13,337 bases of DNA. Origin: Baffinella frigidus (Eukaryota; Cryptophyceae; Cryptomonadales; Baffinellaceae). This document shows positions 6,990-13,337 of the stretch, piece by piece. Each line of letters begins with the position of its first letter. Position 1 is the stretch's first letter. The translations under genes and the position numbers were made by a program. A model generated the notes under the pieces. The model was not told the origin of the DNA, ran no database searches, and saw nothing but the letters and a program-made list of their open reading frames with translations. The DNA is taken from NCBI GenBank assembly GCA_026770585.1, contig MU647602.1, positions 18,194-31,530 of the forward strand, given 5' to 3'.

Positions 6990-7401
6990 TGGTAAATTGC
7001 TGTTGTTGTATCTTTGGTGTCTAACTGATTTCACCTCACCCCCACACACAATCTCTTTCACCTGATGGGGTATTCGTGATTGAAGAAGCTCTTAAACTTC
7101 AACCATGGGATACCATGAGCCTCAAAGGAGGCTGACTCGGGTTCGGTGTGTGTAAGTGAGCATGGGAGCGATGTCGCATACCTTCACCAACCCCAACAGA
7201 ACCACCCTGCATCCCCTCTTCACGAGCCTCTGCACTGGAGAGCTAAACGCGATCCGAAAGCAAACATGCGTTCTCTGCAGATCTATAACGGCGAACCCTC
7301 TTTTATAAATTCAGTAATCAGTAATCAGATCCCTTTTACGCTTCTACGGAACGGCGTGTCGTTGGGCTATGTTTGGAGCAATTAAAACCTTAAGGACCTA
7401 A
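6990..7401 (+). repeat. ~0.5-kb repeat unit, copy 3
   Basis: This is the most divergent copy (landmark offset 535 bp from copy 2). The donor is kept (TGTGT|GTAAGTGAG at 7152), as is CTGCAG at 7275-7280. Relative to copies 1 and 2, 57 bp are inserted just after CTGCAG, including the doublet CAGTAATCAGTAATCAG. Splicing to CTGCAG would now reach an early TAA, whereas the AATCAG at 7323-7328 would restore the same frame to a stop at 7399-7401. Confidence 0.88.
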
Positions 7402-7402
7402 A

Positions 7403-7740
7403 TAATAAAACTCGGGATTTCAAAACCCCAATTCGATATTTAAAAAGCCATGAGTTTTAAAATTGTACCAGATGTCGGAGTTCCCAACAATACATTGTGT
7501 TTGGGGGCGCGAAGATATGGTGGGCTATGAGGGTTTTGTTGACCCTGTATTTCAGGGTAATACGTGACCAATTTGCAGCAGAAGAATCCGCAAAGTTGAT
7601 TGTCTTCAGGAAAGTTTGACTTGTGATGAAAGGTTCGTAGTCCACCGTGTGGCTCCGAACTCTGGTACAAATCTTGAAACTCGGATCAAAACACTTTTTA
7701 AATATCGGATTGGAGTTTTAAAGTCCCGAGTTTCTTTATT
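7403..7740. repeat. 338-bp inverted repeat with ~80-bp arms
   Basis: 7403-7480 (AAACTCGGGATTT, CGATATTTAAAAAG, TTGTACCAGA) matches the reverse complement of 7661-7740 closely. The centre holds a small hairpin, ACCCTG/CAGGGT, near 7543-7559 and a CGTGACCAA word, so it may be a distant relative of the TGGTCACGTG foldbacks. 7741-7795 is a further direct copy of the left-arm sequence around TTGTACCAGA and TCGGAGTT. Confidence 0.8.
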
Positions 7741-7830
7741 TGTACCAGAAGTTCGGAGTTTCCGACAATATAATTGTATTCGGGGACATGATGAAAAAAC
7801 TTCCAAAATCTGACGAAATCCTAATAGTTG

Positions 7831-7867
7831 GTTCGTCACGGAACCATTCAGTCCTGGATGTCTTTCT
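7831..7867 (+). repeat. Dispersed 37-bp word, copy 1
   Basis: Its core is GGAACCATTCAGTCCTGGATG. The reverse complement of 12679-12715 matches at 32 of 37 positions. Both lie in open frames that read RN-SVLD-FL, but the surrounding frames do not match, so this is treated as a dispersed repeat fragment. Confidence 0.7.
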
Positions 7868-7978
7868 GGAGTCGAAGCGAACCAAATCGCTTCCCACTGC
7901 TTTTGGGTCCTGGTACTTTCCCTCTAACGTGAAGCCGACGTGTACCAACTTAATAAACCTTGTTTTTTCCCCCCATAG

Positions 7979-8130
7979 CCACTTAGCAGCGACCGAGGCC
8001 CTTTTCGCATTAGATTTAAGGCGAAACGCGGTTGGAATCCAATACAGATTCCAGGGCAATGGGTAAGATTTTAGTACAAATCGTGTAGATAGAGTGTTTC
8101 CGTGAAGCCCCCGGTGGGGGCTGCTAATCG
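7979..8130. mobile_element. MITE-like element, copy 2
   Basis: The left terminus CCACTTAGCAGCGACCGAGG is identical to that of the copy at 4802. Internal words (CCAGGGCAATGG, GTACAAATCGT, CCGTGAAGCCC) follow in the same order. The right terminus is eroded (CCGGTGGGGGCTGCTAA). Just upstream, 7928-7949 is the reverse complement of 3734-3755 at 21 of 22 positions. Confidence 0.85.
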
Positions 8131-8480
8131 GACTCTCAACAAATTTTAGAAGACTTAACTGAAATTCTGAGAAATGACCTGGCGTGGCAAGGTGGCTACT
8201 CCTTGCCCTCCCTTACATACAGAAACCGAAACATCTTGCGGCATCTTGCTCTCACACATCCCCGCCTCGTGGCAGTGGCAGGTTCCATGCGGCAACATTG
8301 CTCTTTTACGCGCCAAGGTTCGCTGCTGTTTTCACCTGTGTGCGTCAGTCAGTACAGCTGAGCTCCAGTCTGCGCAAGTACAGGGCGCGAGGCTGGCACG
8401 GAGTGGCTCCTTTTTCGAAGAAAGACACCTTTGGGCCATTTTCTTCGAGTACCGCTCAAAAGCTACGCGTTTTTAAAGTC
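8131..8480. other. Stretch without a recognised gene
   Basis: Two overlapping plus-strand open frames of ~100 codons (8174-8476, 8184-8489) show no recognised domain, no family similarity and no clear splice context. They are not called. TCGAAGAAA at 8416-8424 could pair with TTTCTTCGA near 8440-8448. Confidence 0.4.
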
Positions 8481-8483
8481 TGC

Positions 8484-8583
8484 CTGTAGGGCCCGCGAAA
8501 AAAGGCTACAGGGGTGCCTCGCTCATAAAAAAGCTCTCCCCTAAGGACCCTACAGTAGGCCTGTGCCTAGCTAGGGCCCTACA
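8484..8583. mobile_element. Foldback family with CTACAGGGGT end, copy 1
   Basis: TGTAGGGCCC at 8484 pairs with GGGCCCTACA at 8574-8583. The segment from 8506, CTACAGGGGTGCCTCGCTCATAA followed by AAGGACCCTACAG, matches the reverse complement of the foldback around 11155-11226. It is a second, diverged member of that family. Confidence 0.65.
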
Positions 8584-8720
8584 TGCACAAAGGTTACGCG
8601 AAGTTGAGGTACCACATATTAAGGTACACACCTGTGTTTGGTGTGTAGATCTTGATAAAATAAGAAGCGCACACCAAAGGGTTTCTCTGCGGGCCTTTAA
8701 GGACCGTGCACGCCCGTGTT

Positions 8721-8770
8721 TCGCGGACCTTGGCAAAACTGAAGGTCGCGGACCTTAGCAAAATTGAAGG
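8721..8770 (+). repeat. 25-bp tandem duplication
   Basis: TCGCGGACCTTGGCAAAACT followed by GAAGG is repeated immediately with two changes, at 8721-8745 and 8746-8770. Confidence 0.9.
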
Positions 8771-9190
8771 CACCCACCGCGAGAAAACAAAATTGGCCCA
8801 ACATCGCTTACCCCTCATAAAATTTCCGGGGAAAACTGGATTCCCGAGTGGTGCATGCAAATTGCACCTCACTTCATTATCCATTTAAAACTCTCAACCC
8901 TACACCCTCCGTGGACTATGAAGTTCGAAGTTTTTTAAAACGCTAGGACCTACTACCCGGGAGGGCTAAACCTCAAACGGCTCCAATACGCACTCCTCCT
9001 CCTGTGCAGCCATCTATTGTCGAAGTCATTTCCCCCCTTCAATTCTTTCCAAAAATTGATGATTGTGGTACACATTTTAGAATACGTTGTGGCGTTTTAC
9101 AAGAAATTATCGTTTCAAGTAGCAGTCTTACGTATCACAACGAAGTTTCGTAGATTTTGATCTTGATTTTGTGTTTTATTAGAAGGGTTT
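8771..9190. other. AT-richer stretch, nothing recognised
   Basis: No gene, tandem repeat or known element is recognised. 9010-9180 is more AT-rich than its surroundings. Confidence 0.4.
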
Positions 9191-9198
9191 CGCTGTTT

Positions 9199-9237
9199 CA
9201 GAGGGTTGACTAAATCTTGCGTTTAGTCAACCCTCTG
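9199..9237. repeat. Perfect hairpin with 16-bp stem
   Basis: CAGAGGGTTGACTAAA and its exact complement TTTAGTCAACCCTCTG surround a 7-base loop. No coding sequence adjoins it. It could be the ends of a minimal foldback element or a small structured RNA; nothing here decides. Confidence 0.9.
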
Positions 9238-9289
9238 GTATTAATTTAAGAAAACAGACACCGGCCGAGGTCGGAGAACCCGTGTTCTT

Positions 9290-9392
9290 ATCCCTTAAGT
9301 GGCGAGGCGGTCAAAAACGACCGCCAAGAGGTCCTAGGCAGGTCCTAGGGCCCTACAGTAGGGCGTATGAGCCTACTCGCCACTCAAGGGAT
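9290..9392. repeat. Nested inverted repeat
   Basis: ATCCCTTAAGTGGCGAG (9290-9306) pairs with CTCGCCACTCAAGGGAT (9376-9392) at 16 of 17 positions. Within it, GGCGGTC (9306-9312) pairs with GACCGCC (9319-9325). AGGTCCTAGG doublets and a GGGCCCTACAGTAGGG word occur in the loop; the latter resembles the CTACAGGGGT family at 8484 and 11115. Confidence 0.85.
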
Positions 9393-9431
9393 CGCCCAGA
9401 TACCCCTGTAACAAAGAAGAAGAAGGTGCTC

Positions 9432-9730
9432 ACGCATCCTCAATTTCTTTGAGGGTCGGCTGAGAGGAGAAGACGCCTGGGATATGCCCGCCCACCAAGA
9501 CCTCGTATCCACTCGGCTCACACATCCTTCACCCGCTAGTCTCAAGCAGGGCTTCTTCTTCTTCTTCGAGGATGGGCTGGGAGGAGAGTGAGGACCAGCC
9601 TGGGATATGCCCGCCCATCAAGACCTCGTATCCACAGGGCTCAAACAGCCTTCAGCCACTAGCCTCAAGCAGAGTGTCATCTTCTTCGAGGATCGGGTGG
9701 GAGGAGAAGACCCCGGCAATGCGCCCTCGT
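9432..9730 (+). repeat. ~120-bp tandem repeat, about 2.5 copies
   Basis: Copies share GGATATGCCCGCCCA (9480 and 9603), CCTCGTATCCAC, CTCAAGCAG (9541 and 9664) and a TTCTTC run into GAGGAT-GG-TGGGAGGAGA. Period is 117-123 bp. A further partial copy lies at 10290-10376, just before the telomere-like array. In three copies one plus frame reads LKQ followed by a Phe run and EDxxGGE. The TTC run changes length in multiples of three, but one copy meets a stop directly after this motif, so coding is doubtful. Confidence 0.88.
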
Positions 9731-9836
9731 GGCAGATGCAAACAACAGCCCCCCCCCCCCAGGACAGCGACCAAGACACAGGAGCCCCGCCAGGCGCAGC
9801 CTCCCTGCACTCTCCGCATACTAATAGGGTGATGTC

Positions 9837-9976
9837 CTGAAAACCGGGTAGTTAGGCCTACGGTTTTGCCTACGGTAGACCATAGGGCTCCTAGGACCTA
9901 ATGTTTCATAGGAACCCCTCTAGGGCCCTATGGTCTACCGTGGGCAACACCGTAGGCTTAACTAACCGGTTTTCAG
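9837..9976. mobile_element. CTGAAAACCGG foldback, full 140-bp copy
   Basis: The ends are CTGAAAACCGGGTAGTT and AACTAACCGGTTTTCAG, and the arms continue as CCTACGGT ... GTAGACCATAGGG against CCCTATGGTCTAC ... ACCGTAGG to near the centre. It is the best-preserved member of the family also at 3833-3920 and 4040-4157. It has no ORF. The outside bases (GTGATGTC and CCCGTTAC) give no clear target-site duplication. Confidence 0.88.
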
Positions 9977-9979
9977 CCC

Positions 9980-10289
9980 GTTACCCAATTAACACGCGGG
10001 ACACGGGTTGAGCGAGAGGCCTTTATTCACGCCTGGAGACGGGCGCTCTACCAGGCTGTGTGAATCAAATCGATACCACCCCCACCCCCTCAAGCCCCAG
10101 ACTCTGGCGCACGGGCGCCAACTTGTTTCGTTGCGCGGGGGGGCGCAGGCGGGCATACTGCCAGGACCGGGTCTTATAGGGATTTCCCCCGATATAGGAC
10201 TCACCCTTGGAGCCCTTTCCCCCTGAGGCGGGCCCATCCCGGACCCGGTCCTCACACATAACCCGACCGGTCGTGGCCTGCCCCCCGGT
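9980..10289. other. Stretch without a recognised gene
   Basis: Open frames on both strands show no recognised domain. A TGGCGC-ACGG-GCGCCA hairpin lies near 10105-10120. CTGGTAGAGCGCCCGTCTCC on the minus strand near 10035-10054 recalls the D-arm of a tRNA, but no acceptor stem or T-arm fits. Confidence 0.4.
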
Positions 10290-10383
10290 CAGCTGTCCTT
10301 CATCCGCTAGCCTCAAGCAGAGCATCTTCTTCTTCTTCGAGGATCGGCTGGGAGGAGAAGACCCCCACAATGCGCCGCTCCTG

Positions 10384-10689
10384 GTTCAGGGTTTAAGGTT
10401 TAGGGTCAAGGGGTTAGGGTTTAGGGTTTAGGGTTTAGGGTTTAGGGTTTAGGGTCTAGGGCTTAGGGTTTAGGGTTTAGGGTTTAGGGTTTAGAGTTTA
10501 GGGTTTGGGGTTTAGGGATTAGGGTTTAGGGTTTAGGATTTAGGGTTTAGGGATTAGGGTTGAGAGTTTAGGGTTTGGGGTTTGGGGTTTAGGGTTCAGG
10601 GTTTAGGGATTAGGGATTAGGGTTTAGGGTTTAGGGTTTAGGGTCAAGAGTTTAGAGTTTAGGGTTTGGGGTGTAGGGTGTAGGGTTTA
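10384..10689 (+). repeat. TTTAGGG telomere-like array, second
   Basis: About 305 bp is mainly TTTAGGG, with TTTGGGG, ATTAGGG and TTGAGAG variants and the G strand on plus. It is cleaner than the array at 2374. Weak traces continue to about 10815. Confidence 0.95.
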
Positions 10690-11046
10690 CGCGGCGGATG
10701 AGGAACCGCATCTGCTCGATCGCCACGCCACCCTGGGAGCCAGCTTCGGGTTCAGTGTTTGGGGGTGCACCGCAGCTTAGGGTTCAGGGCAAAATAGCTT
10801 AGGTTTTAGCGACGGATCAGGAATCGCATCTGTTCGACCCTGCCAACCAGAAGCACAAGGCACCACTCATCATCCTTCACAGGTCACGCCTACCAACCAA
10901 GAGGTGTGCGGAGCGACGCGCTAGAGAGGTGGCTGTACCAGGGATCAGGAGCCGCATGTGCGGACGTTAGGAGAACCAGAAGGCACCACTCAGCATCCTT
11001 CACGCGTCACGCGTCACGCCAACCAACCAAGAGTCGTGCGCGTCGA
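10690..11046 (+). repeat. ~128-bp tandem repeat, about 2.5 copies
   Basis: A CGGAT-AGGAACCGCATCTG word occurs at 10694, 10812 and 10940 with changes. The following block ACCAGAAG-CACCACTCA-CATCCTTCAC ... ACCAACCAAGAG occurs at 10846-10905 and 10974-11033. A short CACGCGT duplication is present in the last copy. No gene is recognised. Confidence 0.85.
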
Positions 11047-11114
11047 CTTGCTTGACTGGCAGAGCTTTTCCTGGGAGCTAGACTCCCATCCATCGACGAT
11101 GTGCTAGCGAGGCG

Positions 11115-11214
11115 CCTCGCTCATAAGAAACCGCCCCCCCCTGGGACCTCCACATGGCCATAGGCATGGTCCTCCTGTAGGGTCCAAGGGGGGGGCGGTT
11201 TCTTATGGGCGAGG
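11115..11214. mobile_element. Foldback family with CTACAGGGGT end, copy 2
   Basis: The 34-bp arms are CCTCGCTCATAAGAAACCG plus a C8 run and TGGGACC (11115-11148), against 11181-11214, matching at 32 of 34. A related copy lies at 8484-8583 in opposite orientation. There is no ORF. Confidence 0.88.
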
Positions 11215-11270
11215 TACCCCTGTAGAGAGGCGCCTGGAGGTGTCTGGTAGAGTATGATTAGAGTAGCACG

Positions 11271-11342
11271 CTGGGGTCCCTCTCAGCACAGCTGGGACCA
11301 CCCTCTTCGGAACGAAGAGGGTGGATGCACGCAAGACCCCAG
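11271..11342. repeat. Nested hairpin with perfect 12-bp core stem
   Basis: CCACCCTCTTCG-GAA-CGAAGAGGGTGG at 11298-11324 is a perfect stem with a 3-base loop. It is enclosed by CTGGGGTC (11271-11278) and GACCCCAG (11335-11342). Confidence 0.88.
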
Positions 11343-11475
11343 GTACCTCTCGCGCAAAGACCCAGTTTACTTCTAGTAGACGTGACGTTGTGTGTAAAGT
11401 CACTCCTGCACGGGACGTGTCTCCAGGAGACAGGAGACAGAGGGAGGGGTCTTTGCGAGAGAGGTAATTGGCGGC

Positions 11476-11639
11476 CGAGGGCGGTGCCGGGCTGGGATTG
11501 GCCCTACGGGAGTCCTAGGGGGGTGGGGCCCTATGGGAGTCCTAGCGGGGGGGCTATGGGAGTCCTAGGGGGGTGGGCGTTGTATGGGGGCACGGGATGT
11601 ATGGGGGCTGGGCGGCACCTGGCGTCCGAGGGCGGTGCC
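11476..11639 (+). repeat. GGGAGTCCTAGGGG tandem units inside direct repeats
   Basis: CTATGGGAGTCCTAG-GGGG occurs three times (about 11504, 11531, 11554; spacing 27 and 23 bp), followed by TGTATGGGGGC words. CGAGGGCGGTGCCG flanks the block at 11476 and again near 11626. The open frame over it is Gly/Pro-rich from the repeat alone. Confidence 0.85.
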
Positions 11640-11652
11640 GAGAGTCGTGACT

Positions 11653-11822
11653 GACAAGAACACCTTCCCCGGGGGCAGGTCCACGTCACACCTGCCACAC
11701 CATCACGCAGTGAGTGAGTGCGAGAGAGAGAGAGAGAGAGAGAGAGAGGGGAAGAGAGGGGAAGAGAGAGAGAGACAGGAACACCTTCCCCAGGGGCAGA
11801 TCCACGTGACACCAGCCACCCA
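11653..11822 (+). repeat. Direct repeats flanking a (GA)n tract
   Basis: A ~48-bp segment starting GACAAGAACACCTTCCCC (11653-11700) recurs at 11774-11822. Between the copies is a (GA)n tract (11721-11777). The second copy begins within the tract, suggesting slippage or unequal exchange at the microsatellite. Confidence 0.9.
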
Positions 11823-12040
11823 TCCGATCTGAGAGGACCGAGGCTAGGACGAGCCCGCCTCGGGCCATTAGATCGACTGTATTCGGGGTGAGCCCTAGTA
11901 GTATTGTTTTGTATGAGCCGACTCGGAGATCACACGATCCCGGAGCACAGCTTAGCGTGACGCCCGGTTGGAAGCCGAACCACGCCAGAGAGGATCAGGG
12001 TCCATCCGCACTGCTCTTGCCTGTCCTCACTTGTTTTCAC

Positions 12041-12200
12041 TCCCTCTCTGATCACTATCTGCTCCTCTATGTTCTGACTCACTCTCTTCTCACTCTCTCT
12101 GCCGTGGTGTTCTGATGCGAGACTTGCCCACACACGGCACTCCTTGCCCGGCCCAGTGAGAAGAGAGAGGAGCAGAGAGTCATCAGAGAGTCAGTCAAAC
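12041..12200. repeat. Inverted repeat, CTCTGAT-TGCTCCTCT arms
   Basis: CTCTCTGATCACTATCTGCTCCTCT near 12045-12070 pairs with the GAGGAGCAGAGAGTCATCAGAGAG segment near 12166-12191. Arms are ~35-40 bp with mismatches. Confidence 0.75.
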
Positions 12201-12273
12201 AAACGCGAGGATAGGCCAGAGTGTTCTGATCCGAGAATTGCCCACACATGGCCCTCCTTGCCCGGCCCAGATT
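12109..12273 (+). repeat. Direct repeat, ~52 bp, two copies
   Basis: GTTCTGATGCGAGACTTGCC ... CTCCTTGCCCGGCCCAG (12109-12160) recurs at 12221-12272 with a few changes. Confidence 0.88.
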
Positions 12274-12298
12274 GAAAAACTGTTCATCGAAAAACATG

Positions 12299-12511
12299 GC
12301 CCAGAACAACTCCTCGCAGTGCCACACGAGGCTATCCCAACCCTCAATTTAACCCCCGAAATTTAAAGTGTGTAGTATTTTTCATATGTTTGGTCACGTG
12401 GCTACACGCTTTCCGTGTGGCCACGTGACCAACTCCCCACAAAACGCCTACACTCGACTTTTGAATTGGGTCCTTGAATAGCCTCGTGTGGTGCTCGGGC
12501 CCAGAACAACG
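12299..12511. mobile_element. Foldback element, TGGTCACGTG core, copy 2
   Basis: This is an imperfect palindrome with outer arms CACACGAGGCTAT (left, 12323-12335) and ATAGCCTCGTGTG (right, 12478-12490). Its central hairpin at 12390-12432 has TTGGTCACGTG against CACGTGACCAA, with inner GGCTACACG against CGTGTGGCC. It is bracketed by GGCCCAGAACAAC on both sides (12298-12310 and 12498-12510). It shares the core and ATAGCCTCGTGT words with 2089-2314, but the inner stem sequence and the flanking direct repeats differ. Confidence 0.8.
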
Positions 12512-12518
12512 TCTGGCA

Positions 12519-12617
12519 ATGGGTTTGAGGGTGTAGGGTGTAGGGTGTAGGGTGTAGGGTGTAGGGTGTAGGGTGTAGGGTGTAGGGTGTAGGGTGTAGG
12601 GTGTAGGGTGTAGGGTT
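12519..12617 (+). repeat. Perfect (GTGTAGG)12 block
   Basis: Twelve exact GTGTAGG units fill 12531-12614 with no variant, unlike the degenerate arrays elsewhere. Minus-strand frames reading LHPTPYT repeats are by-products of this 7-mer. Confidence 0.97.
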
Positions 12618-12678
12618 CCATGGGACCATTGAAAACATGTTGAACATTGTATTTCCTCCCTTCGGGGGGGCCAACTTG

Positions 12679-12715
12679 AGAAAGGCATCCAGGACTGAAC
12701 GGTTCCGCAACGCAC
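12679..12715 (-). repeat. Dispersed 37-bp word, copy 2
   Basis: On the minus strand this matches 7831-7867 (32 of 37). Confidence 0.7.
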
Positions 12716-12730
12716 CGGGGGGCCTGATGT

Positions 12731-12812
12731 GATCCGAAAGGAAGCATGGTTTTTCTGCAGACAAGTTCCAGTATCCGCCTATGTTGGGAGCTCGAAGAAC
12801 CTCACGGACCCA
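12731..12812 (+). repeat. Decayed 3' fragment of the ~0.5-kb unit
   Basis: GATCCGAAAGGAAGCATG, TTTCTGCAG, CTATGTTGGGAGC and CCT-A-GGACC follow the order seen at 6200-6297. It contains only the acceptor side of the module. Confidence 0.75.
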
Positions 12813-12842
12813 ACGACAACGCCTGGTGCTTCGATCAGTTCA

Positions 12843-12931
12843 TTTTCAATAGGAGGTTGAATAGGAGAAATTATTAAGAGCATAGTAAATACAATTAGGC
12901 CTCCTAATTAAATGCAACGTTGAGTAGGGAA
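12843..12931 (-). repeat. Right arm of the long-distance inverted repeat
   Basis: This is the reverse-complement partner of 1781-1870, sharing ATTAGGAGGCCT, TTTACTATGC, AATTTCTCCT and ATTGAAAA. Confidence 0.8.
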
Positions 12932-12986
12932 CGGGGGAGGGCGGTACTTGGTTTCTTGCCGCGTGATGCCGTCCTGCGTCAACTGC

Positions 12987-13241
12987 TTTCGGGTTTTGGG
13001 TTTCGGGTTCCGGGTTTCGGGCTTCGGGTTTCGGGTTTGGGGTTGAGGGTTTAGGGTTTGGGGTGTGGGGTTTGGGGTTGAGGGTTTGGGGTTGAGGTTT
13101 TGGGGTTGAGGGTGTGGGGTTTAGGGTGTAGGGGGGTTAGGGTGTAGGGTTTAGGGTTTAGGGTGTAGGGTTCAGGGTTGAGGGTTTAGGGTGTAGGGTT
13201 TAGGGATTAGGGTTCAGGGATTAGGGTTTAGGGTTTAGGGG
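12987..13241 (+). repeat. Degenerate TTCGGG/TTTAGGG array, third
   Basis: The array begins as TTTCGGG-type units and shifts to TTTAGGG, TGTAGGG and TTGAGGG variants, G strand on plus. Confidence 0.93.
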
Positions 13242-13303
13242 TCAACTGGGCAGCACATGCAGTCGGTGGCAATTTCCAAAGCGGCGCTCCAACGTCGATG
13301 CGG

Positions 13304-13306
<3 letters not shown>

Positions 13307-13337
<31 letters not shown>
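13307..13337. repeat. (AT)n at the contig edge
   Basis: Thirty-one bases of alternating A and T run to the window end. Confidence 0.95.

Noticed and set aside
6086-7385. Three similar open frames starting at or near 6086, 6599 and 7146 as a protein family
   Set aside because: The first two begin at TTG with an in-frame stop just upstream, the frames run through a segment with intron-like ends, and substitutions are mostly amino-acid changing. They are treated as part of the repeat.
7736-8059. 107-108-codon frames on both strands
   Set aside because: They span dispersed repeat words and the MITE terminus. Shared peptides with other frames come from the repeats.
10010-10090. tRNA-like D-arm on the minus strand
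   Set aside because: CTGGTAGAGCG fits an A box, but no acceptor stem, anticodon loop or GGTTCGA-type T-arm can be drawn around it.
10690-11046. CRISPR-like array
   Set aside because: The repeats are ~128 bp, imperfect, and only 2-3 copies; this is an ordinary tandem repeat.
11298-11324. Intrinsic transcription terminator
   Set aside because: There is no T-run after the stem and the context is eukaryotic; kept only as a hairpin.
12344-12764. Minus-strand frames with LHPTPYT repeats
   Set aside because: They are a direct translation of the GTGTAGG repeat. A 7-mer repeat with no stop in any frame gives this automatically.

Overview
This is a eukaryotic nuclear window, most probably from an alga or another protist with TTTAGGG-type telomeres. 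The evidence is spliced GT-AG gene structure with tiny phase-0 exons, several hundred bases of degenerate TTTAGGG-like repeat, long (CT)n/(GA)n microsatellites, and no prokaryotic gene organisation. Acceptors of the form AG|G and a possible GC donor fit a dinoflagellate or other alveolate, but chromerids, chlorarachniophytes and other algae are not excluded. The window starts in 26 G and ends in (AT)n, so it looks like a complete contig that stops in simple sequence.

Layout: 1-1780 holds pyrimidine/purine microsatellites and two short duplicated segments. 1781-2374 holds one arm of an inverted repeat whose partner lies near 12.9 kb, a 33-bp-arm hairpin, and a foldback element with a TGGTCACGTG/CACGTGACCA core. 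2374-3213 is a degenerate telomere-like array with three non-telomeric islands. 3205-4300 is dense in palindromes, including two copies of a foldback family with CTGAAAACCGG ends. 4623-5310 (minus) carries the only convincing gene: the 5' end of a MORN-repeat protein in three small exons, with a MITE-like element in its second intron. 5590-7401 is a higher-order repeat: C-strand telomere-like blocks, a GCGTGAA-GCTAATGCGGGTG module, and three roughly 0.5-kb units that each keep a strong splice donor, a CTGCAG acceptor and a mini-ORF. 7403-8130 is a long inverted repeat followed by a second MITE copy. 8130-9290 is mostly unrecognised. 9290-11660 holds foldbacks, a ~120-bp tandem repeat, a second telomere-like array, a ~128-bp tandem repeat and more hairpins. 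11660-13337 holds a GA tract between direct repeats, a second copy of the TGGTCACGTG foldback, a perfect (GTGTAGG)12 block, the second arm of the long-distance inverted repeat, a third degenerate array and terminal (AT)n.

The region reads as subtelomere-like or repeat-island DNA in which several foldback/MITE families have inserted and duplicated, with one truncated or only partly visible gene. Most long open frames are by-products of microsatellites and tandem repeats. I found no CRISPR array, rRNA, tRNA or complete autonomous transposon. The most interesting signals are the foldback pair whose central hairpins differ by compensatory changes, and the triplicated module that keeps intron-like splice signals. 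All similarities were judged by eye.
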